DNA from: JANXMY01 sp965246745
GTDB lineage: Bacteria > Armatimonadota > Armatimonadia > Armatimonadales > Capsulimonadaceae
DNA length: 64,000 nt
Assembly: GCA_965246745.1 (NCBI GenBank)
Contig: OZ251980.1
Location: 1,798,001-1,862,000 of the forward strand
Direction of reading: 5' to 3'
Shown here one piece after another: positions 8,217-15,902 of this stretch (position 1 is the first letter of the stretch; each line of letters starts with the position of its first letter). The translations under genes were made by a program, and so were the position numbers. The notes beneath the pieces are model-generated. The model did no database searches and was not told where the DNA came from. It saw only the letters and a list, made by a program, of their open reading frames with translations.

Positions 8217-11200
8217 ATGCTGTTAAGATTACCTGGCACTCGATTTTCCGGCGCTGCCGCCGCGCCGCTGCTGCTGACGCTTTCGCTGCTTCCCGCCGCC
8301 CTCGCCGCCGCAACGCCCCCCGCGCAGCCTGGCGACGCGCGGGTGCAGACAATGTACACGTCGTGGGATAATTACTACTTTTATGCGGCGTTTCGGGTGC
8401 GCGACGCCGATGTCGTCGGGACCAACACGACGACCACTTCCCAGCCGCAGCAGGACGACGATGTCGAAGTCTTTTTTGAGACCGACAACGCCCGCGCCAA
8501 AGTCCGCACCCCGCAGACGTTCCAAATGGCCGTGTCGGCGGCGCAGGGGGCGTACTTCAGTGTCGGCGACGGCACCAAAACGCCCAAAGGCAAAGCCGTG
8601 TACTCGTACAAGTACGCCGCGACCGTTCTCGGAACGCTGAACAAGCCCGAGGACACGGACACGGGGTTTGATGTCGAGATCGCGATCCCCTGGTCTGAGA
8701 TGGGCCGCACCAAGCCGCCCGCGCCGGGCGAAGTCTGGGGCTTCAATGTCATCTCGCGCGACCGGGACAGCCTGGCGGCTCCCGCCGGCCGGCTGTTCTC
8801 GCTGTCGGGGAGCGTCAAAAGCAAGGGAGATGTCCAGAACCCGTCGAAGTGGTCCCGGATTGTCTTTGCCGCCGGCGGCGCGAGCACGCCGTCGTCGCCT
8901 GAGAAGATCGTCTGCGCCAAAGTGGTCGGGCAGTTTCCGCGTGTCAACGGCACCATTGTCAGCGGCGACTGGCCTGCCGTCACGCGGGCGTCGTTCGGCA
9001 CCGACGCCGTGACTGCCCCCGCCCCGACAGTTGCCGAAGAGCCGAACACAACCCAGTCGCCGTTCGACAACCCGCCCCCGCTCGGCCTCACCCCGCCCGG
9101 CGGCAAGCAGGCGGCAGCCGCGCCCGTGGAAACAAGCACGATTGACCTGCCGGGCGGGCGCGGGTCCATTAAAGTCGTTCCCGGCGGCATCAAAGCCCCC
9201 GCCGGGATGGCCCCGCCCGCGCCGCCCGCCGGGCCGATCAAGACCAAGCGCATCGGCAAAGGCGAGTACCAGGTCGCCCAGGCGCTGCCCGAGTCGAAGT
9301 TTTCTTCGAACGGCCAGTACGCCCCCCTGCCGGCAGGCGTTTCAGTCAACTCCGGCGCGTTTGTGCTCGGCTCGCCGAAGCCGCCGGCGTTTGTGATGGG
9401 GGTGTACCGCCTGGACTTCAACGCCGACCCTCGGCTCGGGCCGGGGCAGAATGTTTGGAATGCGGCGGGCGGGACCGCGCTGGCCGACCAGCCGATGAGC
9501 GGCGCGGGGCCGTGGTTTTCCGGCCTGCGCTCCCAGTGGCACCGCTCCCAGATGACGGACATGCGGCTGGCGGGAATCGAAGTCGCACTCCTCCGAACGC
9601 AGCCGAATGACCCGCTTTTAAGCCGCGAGCTGGATGCGTTTGTCCAGGCGCTGAAAGAAATGAAGGCGCAGGGATTAGATTACCCATTGGTGGGCGTGGA
9701 TGCAACGACCGGGCAGCCCGATTTGGATATGATCTACTCGCACCTCCCGCCCGAGTTCCGGGCGATGCAGGATGTCTCCGGCCTCGGCACCCCCGGCGTT
9801 TTAGTGTACGACTTAAGCCTGGGCCGCAGCGATGCCGCCAAGTCGCTTGGCGACGGCACCCCGATTGCGCGGGTGTACCACTCGGACACGGTGGCGACCG
9901 TCTCGCCGGGCCGGAGCGACCGCAACGGGATTGTGCCGCGCAAAGGGGGCCGGACCTATGACACGTCGTGGCAGGTCGCTTTGGTGTCAACGCCGAACCA
10001 AATTGTCGTGGAAAGCTGGAACGACTTCGCGCACGGCACCGAGATCGCGGCGTCGCGCCAGTACGGCGAGCAGTATGTGGACGCCACCCGCGCCCAGGTG
10101 ATCGGCTACGACGGCAGCCGGCCCTGGCACGCCAAATATCTGGCAAGCGCCGTGCCGCGCACGATTTTCCCGAAAACGCTGTACCAGATTCCGGTCCGCA
10201 TTGAAAACGCAGGAACCCTGCCCTGGCGGGCGGGCGAAGGGTACTCGCTTTCGACCCGCTGGTACAAAGACGGCCGGCTGTATGACGACAGCGCCCCGCG
10301 CATTCCTATCGGCAAAGATGTCCTGCCGGGGCATTCGCTGACACTTTCGCTCGGGCTGGCCGCCCGCGACAACTTCGGCGAGGATTTGGAGCCGGGCGAC
10401 TACACGCTGGTCGTGGACATGGTGCAGGGGCAGGACCGCTGGTTTTCGTATGCCGGCGACACGCCGCTGCAAGCCGCCGTCACGGTGATCGGCGCGGACG
10501 CCGGGGTCGGCGGGATGCAGGCGGCGTTTCTCGGCACGACCACTTCGGGGATCGCCGCCGCCGGCCAGACGCTTTCGTCAGCGGTGTCGCTGCGAAACGA
10601 CGGCTCGGCGGCCTGGCCGTCGTCCTATGCGCTCGGCTATAAAATTCAAACGACCGAGCCGAACGGCACGAACCCCAAAACAGTCGCCGAAGGCCATGCG
10701 CCGCTCAGCGCCGGGGCCGTAACGCCGGGCCAGATCGTTTCCCCGGCCCTCTCCGTCGCGCTTGTCGGCAAAGACGACGCGCCGCTGCCGCCCGGCGCGT
10801 ACCGAATTCACTGGTTTGTGCAGCCGGACACCCTCGGCGCAGCAGTCAGCAGCGTGTACGATGAAATCGTGCGGATCGCCCCCGCCCTGCCGTCGGTGGC
10901 TGTTGCCGCCGCCGACCTGCCGCGCACGCTCGACGCCGGCCGGACGGCGACGGCCCGTTTGGCCGTCCAAAGCCTGTCGGGGCAAACGCTCAAAAAATCC
11001 GCCGTGCATCTGGGCTATCACTGGTACTATCTGGACGGGGCCGAGCGCGAGTGGGACGGCGGGCCGACCGCCGCGCTGCCGCAGGACCTGCTCCCCGGCG
11101 CATCGGACAGCACGGCGACGGCCTCGGTGCAGGCCCCCAAGCAGCCGGGCCGCTACGCGCTGGTTTGGGATGCCCGCGTCGGCGACGGCCCCTGGCAGTC

Positions 11201-11897
11201 CACGCTTCCCCTGTCCGCCGCCGACATCGTGCAGCAGCTTGTCCATGTCGCCCCCGCCAAAGGCACGCTTGTCCCCGTGGACCTGTCCAAGCTTTTCAGC
11301 ACGCTCGGCATCGCGCCCGAGTCGCCCGGCAAGACCGGCGGCTTCGACGGGCGCGGCGGGGTCCTGCCGTCGGAGATGCTGCCGCCCGACGTGACTTCTG
11401 AAGTGGACGGCAACCCGCTTTTGCTGGGGAAGCCCGGCCTGCCGCTGTACCCGTCGGGCTACTACACCGCGCAGGTCGGCGCAGGCACAGAGTCGAACCA
11501 CGCCGTGTCGTTCCTGTACCCCGCCGCCAAAGCCGGCGTCCCGAATGTCGTGTCCTGCCAGGGCCAGACCATCGCGCTCCCGAGCAGCGGCAAGTTTCAA
11601 GCCGTTCACCTGCTCGCCGCCGCGTCGGACGGCGCTCCCGTCACGGTTAATCTCAGCGCCGTGTACGGCTCCGAGACCGCGCCCCTGCCCGTCACCGTCG
11701 CCGACTGGCTCGCCGCGCCGGCAGCTCCCGCGTTCACCGCGTCGTACCGTTACACGCCCGCCGGGGCGAGGCCCGGCGCAGTCACGCTCGGCGACTACCG
11801 CCTCGCGCTCGACCCGGCCAAAAAGCTGACCGCCATCACCCTGCCCAGCGAGCGCAGCCTGAAAATCGTCGCGATCACTTTGGAAAAGGGCAACTAA
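8217..11897 (+). CDS. Large secreted protein: CBM9-like domain, GH99/GH71-like domain and Ig-like domains
   Basis: A 1226-residue exported protein with a signal peptide (about residues 1-32). Residues 35-215 resemble CBM9/DOMON-like sugar-binding domains, with DDDVEVFFETDNA and FDVEIAIPWSEMG. A Pro/Ala-rich linker follows. Around residues 390-630 is a barrel-like region ending in ESWNDFAHGTEI and a Tyr-Gly-rich stretch, resembling the GH99/GH71 motif of WN-E-GT-I followed by YG. Then come two or three Ig-like domains of the type WYKDGRLYDDSAP and a C-terminal beta-rich domain. It probably binds and perhaps cleaves polysaccharide outside the cell or in the periplasm. The substrate is unknown and the catalytic assignment is tentative. 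It appears to be transcribed alone or with the small TA genes after it. Confidence 0.75.
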   Translation: MLLRLPGTRFSGAAAAPLLLTLSLLPAALAAATPPAQPGDARVQTMYTSWDNYYFYAAFRVRDADVVGTNTTTTSQPQQDDDVEVFFETDNARAKVRTPQTFQMAVSAAQGAYFSVGDGTKTPKGKAVYSYKYAATVLGTLNKPEDTDTGFDVEIAIPWSEMGRTKPPAPGEVWGFNVISRDRDSLAAPAGRLFSLSGSVKSKGDVQNPSKWSRIVFAAGGASTPSSPEKIVCAKVVGQFPRVNGTIVSGDWPAVTRASFGTDAVTAPAPTVAEEPNTTQSPFDNPPPLGLTPPGGKQAAAAPVETSTIDLPGGRGSIKVVPGGIKAPAGMAPPAPPAGPIKTKRIGKGEYQVAQALPESKFSSNGQYAPLPAGVSVNSGAFVLGSPKPPAFVMGVYRLDFNADPRLGPGQNVWNAAGGTALADQPMSGAGPWFSGLRSQWHRSQMTDMRLAGIEVALLRTQPNDPLLSRELDAFVQALKEMKAQGLDYPLVGVDATTGQPDLDMIYSHLPPEFRAMQDVSGLGTPGVLVYDLSLGRSDAAKSLGDGTPIARVYHSDTVATVSPGRSDRNGIVPRKGGRTYDTSWQVALVSTPNQIVVESWNDFAHGTEIAASRQYGEQYVDATRAQVIGYDGSRPWHAKYLASAVPRTIFPKTLYQIPVRIENAGTLPWRAGEGYSLSTRWYKDGRLYDDSAPRIPIGKDVLPGHSLTLSLGLAARDNFGEDLEPGDYTLVVDMVQGQDRWFSYAGDTPLQAAVTVIGADAGVGGMQAAFLGTTTSGIAAAGQTLSSAVSLRNDGSAAWPSSYALGYKIQTTEPNGTNPKTVAEGHAPLSAGAVTPGQIVSPALSVALVGKDDAPLPPGAYRIHWFVQPDTLGAAVSSVYDEIVRIAPALPSVAVAAADLPRTLDAGRTATARLAVQSLSGQTLKKSAVHLGYHWYYLDGAEREWDGGPTAALPQDLLPGASDSTATASVQAPKQPGRYALVWDARVGDGPWQSTLPLSAADIVQQLVHVAPAKGTLVPVDLSKLFSTLGIAPESPGKTGGFDGRGGVLPSEMLPPDVTSEVDGNPLLLGKPGLPLYPSGYYTAQVGAGTESNHAVSFLYPAAKAGVPNVVSCQGQTIALPSSGKFQAVHLLAAASDGAPVTVNLSAVYGSETAPLPVTVADWLAAPAAPAFTASYRYTPAGARPGAVTLGDYRLALDPAKKLTAITLPSERSLKIVAITLEKGN

Positions 11898-11909
11898 AAG
11901 GAGCAAATT

Positions 11910-12146
11910 ATGGATTGGCATGAGCATATTCACGGCGACCCAAACATTTTGTCCGGCAGACCTGTTGTCAAAGGAACCCGCCTTGCCGTCGAATTCCTTC
12001 TTGGCCTCTACGGCGCGGGCTGGACGGAAGCGCAAATTTTGGAGAATTACCCACACCTGACACGGGAAGCCTTGCAGGCGGTTCACGCCTATGCGGCTGA
12101 AAGTGTGAGCGAGGAAAGTTTTTACACGCTCAAGGCGGCGGGATGA
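11910..12146 (+). CDS. DUF433 antitoxin
   Basis: A 78-residue protein with the DUF433 pattern, including GDPNILSGRPVVKGTRLAVE and the helical stretch WTEAQILENYPHLTREALQA. DUF433 proteins are commonly the antitoxin next to a DUF5615 PIN-like toxin, and that gene follows with an ATGA overlap. GGAG sits seven bases before the ATG. It would act in the cytosol, binding DNA and neutralising its partner. The distance to the large secreted protein upstream is only 12 bases, so it may be co-transcribed with it. Confidence 0.9.
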   Translation: MDWHEHIHGDPNILSGRPVVKGTRLAVEFLLGLYGAGWTEAQILENYPHLTREALQAVHAYAAESVSEESFYTLKAAG

Positions 12147-12502
12147 GTATTTTTCTTGCCGATGAACATTTCCCGATTTCCAGTACTTACCTGCTCCGAA
12201 ATGCAGGCTACGAAGTAAGTGCGATTGTGGAGGATAGCATCGGTATTGATGACACGGAAGTTATGGCTCAGGCGGTCTTAGAGAACCGCATTATCTTGAC
12301 CTTTGACCGGGACTACGGCGACCTTATTTTTCACCGCAAGCTGCCGGCTCCGTCCGGTGTTGTTCACTTTCGGTTTTTTCCATCAACGCCCGAAGAAGCA
12401 GGGCACCGCCTTCTTGCATTATTCGGAGCGGATGCAGTGCCATTAGTCGGACATTACACCGTTCTCGCTAGAAATCAAATCCGCCAGCGAAAACTGCCGT
12501 GA
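12143..12502 (+). CDS. DUF5615 PIN-like toxin
   Basis: A 119-residue member of the DUF5615/PIN-like group. It begins MSIFLADEHFPISSTYLLRN, with the N-terminal acidic residue expected for a metal-binding PIN-like fold, and has ILTFDRDYGDL, the characteristic second acidic cluster. Expected to be an RNA-cleaving toxin held in check by the preceding DUF433 protein, with which it overlaps by four bases. A further tiny frame overlaps its stop codon. Nuclease activity is family knowledge, not shown by the sequence alone. Confidence 0.88.
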   Translation: MSIFLADEHFPISSTYLLRNAGYEVSAIVEDSIGIDDTEVMAQAVLENRIILTFDRDYGDLIFHRKLPAPSGVVHFRFFPSTPEEAGHRLLALFGADAVPLVGHYTVLARNQIRQRKLP

Positions 12503-12645
12503 GCAAACAAGGCGTTCTGGATAATCCTTTGCAAGTCGCCGGCAGCAACGCCATCGGTTTGGCACCGCAACTAATTATGCCGTTAAGCGAAAGTCTCGCT
12601 TATGCCGAAGGGCTGACAGGCGAAATTGAGGTATGCAACACATAG
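12499..12645 (+). CDS. Possible 48-residue protein coupled to the DUF433/DUF5615 module
   Basis: A GTG at 12499 overlaps the DUF5615 stop codon (GTGA) and opens a frame of 48 codons starting MSKQGVLDNPLQVAGSNAIG and ending EIEVCNT. The overlap is the same as between the two preceding genes, which suggests translational coupling. The protein matches no family I recognise. It may be a real third gene or a remnant of a longer one. Confidence 0.4.
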   Translation: MSKQGVLDNPLQVAGSNAIGLAPQLIMPLSESLAYAEGLTGEIEVCNT

Positions 12646-12665
12646 CCATAGGACAGGTAGCAAGT

Positions 12666-13010
12666 ATGAACCAAGATATAGGAGCTGATGCCGCGCCAAA
12701 GTTACCAGCAAACGATGTGCCTTTCCGCGACAAACTCAAACGTCCTGGCAATATCTTGATCATTGTCTTTATACTCAATCTTTTGGCTTACATGGTTTTG
12801 GGGGTTGTCTTTGGCGGTTGGGCTTTAGCCGGAAACGTAGTAGATGGACATTACTACTTGTACACGGGTTCTAAAAGCTTTCCGGCCTCAGTTACTTCAG
12901 TCAATCGAAGTATTTATATGTACAGTCTTTGGCATGGATACAGTCACCCTGTTCTTCTGGTGTTGTATATGCTCTTTGAGCCAAAGCGCAAGAACAGAAT
13001 TTTTCTGTAA
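12666..13010 (+). CDS. Hypothetical two-helix membrane protein
   Basis: A 114-residue protein with hydrophobic segments at about residues 28-55 (ILIIVFILNLLAYMVLGVVF) and near the C-terminus (YSHPVLLVLYMLFE), separated by a loop rich in Tyr and Ser. The ATG at 12666 is preferred because AGG lies about eight bases upstream; an ATG at 12633 in the same frame would overlap the small frame before it. No family was recognised and the neighbours give no functional clue. Confidence 0.6.
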   Translation: MNQDIGADAAPKLPANDVPFRDKLKRPGNILIIVFILNLLAYMVLGVVFGGWALAGNVVDGHYYLYTGSKSFPASVTSVNRSIYMYSLWHGYSHPVLLVLYMLFEPKRKNRIFL

Positions 13011-13100
13011 ACGGCTTAGATGTCAGGGACTGTATCACTCAATGTCGTAGAAGAAGTTCTTATCGGCCCGTTACGAATAGATTATCACTGGAGGTAGCCC

Positions 13101-14078
13101 ATGTCCGAGCGCCAGCGGTTTCCCGGCCTGTCTTCGACGGCCTTTGAGCATCCGACCGACAAGGCGGCGCTGGCCGTTTTGCGGAAAGCGCCCGGCCTCG
13201 ACTGGGTGTTTCGCAAGTTCAACGAATACGGCGGCGACCGGGCCGGGCGCATGTTCTGCTTGTCGGACATGGTGCGGGTGGACCAAAACCAGTGCAAAGA
13301 GCTTTACGCGCTGCTGGTCGAGTCCTGCGCGATTTTAGACGTTCCCGTGCCGCAGCTTTACATCACCCAAACCCCGTCGGCGAATGCGTTCACGTTCTGC
13401 GTCGCGTCCCCCATCATTGTGGTTTATTCGGGCCTGATTGAGCTTCTCGACGAAGACGAGTGGCGGGTGGTGCTGGGGCATGAGCTGGGGCATATCAAAG
13501 CGGGCCATGTGCTGTACCGGCAGATTGCGGTTTTTCTCGCGAACCTCTTGCTGCGGCTCGGCGGGCCGACGTTCGGCCTCGCACGGGGCCTCGGGGCGGG
13601 ATTGTTTTATGCGTTCTTTCACTGGTATCGGCAAAGCGAGCTGACCGCCGACCGGGCGGGTTTGCTGGCGGCGCAAAACGTGGACACGGTAGTCAGTGTG
13701 GAGATGAAGCTCGCGGGCGGCTCGCGCAAGCTGTACGCGCAGATGAGCAAAGACGCGTTTTTGCAGCAGGGCCGGGACTATGAGGAGATGGGCCGCGACG
13801 CGCTGAACTCGTTTCTGAAGCTCGGCCAGACGCTCCAAACCACGCACCCGTTCCCGGCGGTCCGGGCGATGGAGATTGACGCGTGGGCCAAAAGCGACGA
13901 GTACAAAGCCATTCTCGGCGGCGACTACCTAAAAAACTCCGACCCGCCGGTGGCGAATACCGAAGTCTTTCAAGACACCCCGCCGGACAGCGCCCGCGTC
14001 TGCCCGAACTGCAAGGCCCTCGTGTCGTACCAAGCGTTCGTTTTCTGCCCGAACTGCGGCGCGGACTTGCCGAAGTGA
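13101..14078 (+). CDS. M48-family metalloprotease with C-terminal zinc ribbon
   Basis: A 325-residue zinc protease of the M48 (HtpX/Ste24-like) class. The catalytic HELGH motif lies near residue 133 within VVLGHELGHIKAGH, and a downstream ELTADRAG supplies the third ligand region. One or two hydrophobic stretches follow the active site. The last 30 residues hold two CPNC-type pairs (VCPNCKALV and FCPNCGADL), a zinc-ribbon tail. GGAGG lies six bases before the ATG. It probably acts in membrane-protein quality control, which is family knowledge. Its 3' end is followed directly by an inverted-repeat element. Confidence 0.9.
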   Translation: MSERQRFPGLSSTAFEHPTDKAALAVLRKAPGLDWVFRKFNEYGGDRAGRMFCLSDMVRVDQNQCKELYALLVESCAILDVPVPQLYITQTPSANAFTFCVASPIIVVYSGLIELLDEDEWRVVLGHELGHIKAGHVLYRQIAVFLANLLLRLGGPTFGLARGLGAGLFYAFFHWYRQSELTADRAGLLAAQNVDTVVSVEMKLAGGSRKLYAQMSKDAFLQQGRDYEEMGRDALNSFLKLGQTLQTTHPFPAVRAMEIDAWAKSDEYKAILGGDYLKNSDPPVANTEVFQDTPPDSARVCPNCKALVSYQAFVFCPNCGADLPK

Positions 14079-14104
14079 GAAAGCCGAGAGGACGCGGAAA
14101 ATCG

Positions 14105-14265
14105 CCACGGCATGAATGCCGAGGCTAAGAAAACCAGTGTCACGGCAACACAAGAGCAGAATGCAAAAACAGCCTGCGCCGTGATCTTTCGTCGTGTTTT
14201 CTTTCGCCGTGTTTTCTTTCGTCGCTTCGACGATGGTTATTTTAGCCTCGGCATTCATGCCGTGG
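14105..14265. repeat. Inverted-repeat element with CCACGGCATGAATGCCGAGG ends (copy 1)
   Basis: Perfect 24-base arms lie at 14105-14128 and 14242-14265. Each arm also contains its own palindrome, CGGCATGAATGCCG. The interior has AACCAGTGTCACGGCAACAC and short repeats of TTTTCTTTCG. A second, shorter copy in the opposite orientation sits at 62168-62286 and overlaps the end of hemC. No open frame is carried, as expected for a MITE-like element. Confidence 0.8.
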
Positions 14266-14322
14266 TTTTATCACGCAGCGGCTTTACGCTCCCAAAAGAG
14301 GCCGCCGCCTGTAAAAAACTTC

Positions 14323-15039
14323 TCACAGCGTGTCTTCGACCATAATCTGACCGTCGGCGGCAGGCGTGTAGGACTGCTTCCGCAAAACGCCGTTGACTTT
14401 CAGGGACGCGAGAACTTGGCCGGTGCCGTCGGCGGGGGACGCCGCGAGAATCAAATGAGCGCCGGGCCTCGCTTTGACGGTCAGGGTCCAGGGCAGCTCG
14501 ACCACGGCGGGAGCCGCGTCGCCGTAGGAAACGTTCGCCGAGGCAGCCGTGCCGGTGAGGCTGTATGTCACATTTTGCAGACCGACCAGGGCGGGGCGGG
14601 GCTTGTGGCGGCGGGCCAAAATCACCGGCTGTCCCAGGGTGCTGTCGGGAGGGTCGCTGCCGATGCCGCCGAACATCGCCCAGCCTGCGCCGAGAACGAC
14701 CGCCAGGCAGGCGGCGATGATGCCCCAGCCGACCGCCGGAGGCAGGGTTTGGCGCAGGGCGCTCGGCGGCGCGGCGGCGGCTTCGAGGGCCAGCCGGGCT
14801 TGATAGCGCTCGGCCCGGCTTTCGGCAGTGCCGTAGACGTAGCCGCATTTATCGCAGGCGGCGGCCTCGGCAGGGGCCGCTTTGCCGCAGCGCGGGCATT
14901 CTTTTTCCTCAGCGATTGGCGGCGGGGGCGCAGGGTCCGGGGGCGGAGCGGCGGCGGGGGGCGGCGTGCCCTGCCGGCGGCAGCGCAGGCATTCGGCATC
15001 CAGTTCCGACATCACAAATCCGCATTGGGAACACTGCAT
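14323..15039 (-). CDS. Membrane-anchored protein with two zinc ribbons and an MmpS-like periplasmic domain
   Basis: A 238-residue protein. Residues 1-22 hold two Cys pairs (CSQCG and CLRCR); a second zinc ribbon (CPRCGKAAP and CDKCGYV) follows a Pro-rich linker. One membrane helix, GWGIIAACLAVVLGAGWAMF, lies near residue 107. The C-terminal 100 residues resemble the MmpS-type extracytoplasmic fold, with VTYSLTGTA, SYGDAAP and VELPWTLTV. The function is unknown. A promoter with TAGACA and TATAGT lies upstream, and AAAGGT is seven bases before the ATG. The gene follows the kinase-like gene on the same strand, but that promoter suggests its own transcript. Confidence 0.7.
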   Translation of the reverse strand: MQCSQCGFVMSELDAECLRCRRQGTPPPAAAPPPDPAPPPPIAEEKECPRCGKAAPAEAAACDKCGYVYGTAESRAERYQARLALEAAAAPPSALRQTLPPAVGWGIIAACLAVVLGAGWAMFGGIGSDPPDSTLGQPVILARRHKPRPALVGLQNVTYSLTGTAASANVSYGDAAPAVVELPWTLTVKARPGAHLILAASPADGTGQVLASLKVNGVLRKQSYTPAADGQIMVEDTL

Positions 15040-15078
15040 CGGGTGACCTTTGAGCGAGAAAAATTGGTCGTGCGCTTT

Positions 15079-15107
15079 ACTATAACAAAAAAACGCCCGG
15101 CTGTCTA
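15079..15107 (-). promoter_or_regulatory. Sigma-70-type promoter for the zinc-ribbon membrane protein
   Basis: On the minus strand TAGACA (15107-15102) and TATAGT (15084-15079) are 17 bases apart. The -35 box overlaps the stop codon of the upstream kinase-like gene. The predicted leader is about 33 bases. Confidence 0.5.
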
Positions 15108-15761
15108 GTGCCCCGCCCTCTGATCGTCCGAGAATTCGGACAAGCGGCGGCGGACAAACTCGGTCAGCAGGGCGGCGGTCTCGGGCAGCGGCAGCAGGCT
15201 GGTGTCGAGCGACAGGTGGTACGCGCGGGCATCGTATTCCTCGCGGCCGAGCATCTGCGAAAGATACTGGCGGCGGGTCTGATCCGAGCGGGCGATCAGC
15301 GCCTGCGCGTCGGCGTCGGCCGCCGCCGCGCCGCTTTCGATCAAGCGGCGGACCCGGAAGCGGTCGGGGGCATGCAGAAAAATGTTGACCGTGCCGGGGT
15401 GCGGCGGCAGCACATACGCCGCCAGCCGGCCGACAATCACGACATCTTCAGTCGCGGCGATCTCCTGCATGACGCGGGTTTCGGCGGCCAGCAGGTCCCG
15501 GTCGGAAACGGACAGTGTGATCGGCGCTTGGTAGACGGCCTCAAACGGGGTCGCGGTGATGCCGCGCAGCATGCGCTCCCAGAACGACGCCCCGCGCTCT
15601 TCCCGGCCCGAGACATCGGCTTCGTCCACTTGCAGGTGCGCGGCGGCTTGGGAGACGATTTCCCGGTCCAGGCAGCGGATGCCGAGGGCGTCGGCGACGC
15701 GCTGCCCCAAATCTGAGCCGCCGCACCCGAGCTGCCGGCCCAAAGTGACTGTTGTTCTCAC
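15105..15761 (-). CDS. Cytidylate-kinase-like protein
   Basis: A 218-residue P-loop-like protein matching the cytidylate kinase-like family: it begins VRTTVTLGRQLGCGGSDLGQ, continues LGIRCLDREIVSQAA, and has VVIVGRLAAYVLPPHP in the middle. Proteins of this family are probably nucleotide or small-molecule kinases with unproven substrates. The GTG at 15761 is chosen because an AAAGGGAAA stretch lies just upstream and the homologous start falls there. The frame remains open to 16199, but that part would overlap the divergent nitrite/sulfite reductase gene and its promoter. Confidence 0.8.
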   Translation of the reverse strand: MRTTVTLGRQLGCGGSDLGQRVADALGIRCLDREIVSQAAAHLQVDEADVSGREERGASFWERMLRGITATPFEAVYQAPITLSVSDRDLLAAETRVMQEIAATEDVVIVGRLAAYVLPPHPGTVNIFLHAPDRFRVRRLIESGAAAADADAQALIARSDQTRRQYLSQMLGREEYDARAYHLSLDTSLLPLPETAALLTEFVRRRLSEFSDDQRAGH

Positions 15762-15837
15762 GGTGATTTCCCTTTCTTTGCGTATAGTACCCCGCCGGAA
15801 CCCGCCGGCGGCTCGGCGTGTTGACTGAATCAGCGTG

Positions 15838-15866
15838 TTGACTAAAACAGTGCCGTGTTGTATAAT
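15838..15866 (+). promoter_or_regulatory. Near-consensus sigma-70 promoter for the nitrite/sulfite reductase
   Basis: TTGACT at 15838-15843 and TATAAT at 15861-15866 are exactly 17 bases apart. A second TTGACT lies 17 bases further upstream in a direct repeat of GCGTGTTGACT. The predicted leader is about 30 bases. Confidence 0.8.
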
Positions 15867-15902
15867 ACGCTTAATGGCAAGCGATTTAGTAGGGAATAGA
15901 CA

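Noticed and set aside
10578..12086. 502-codon minus-strand frame opposite the large secreted protein and the DUF433 gene
   Set aside because: Composition is typical of a shadow frame and it overlaps two well-supported plus-strand genes.
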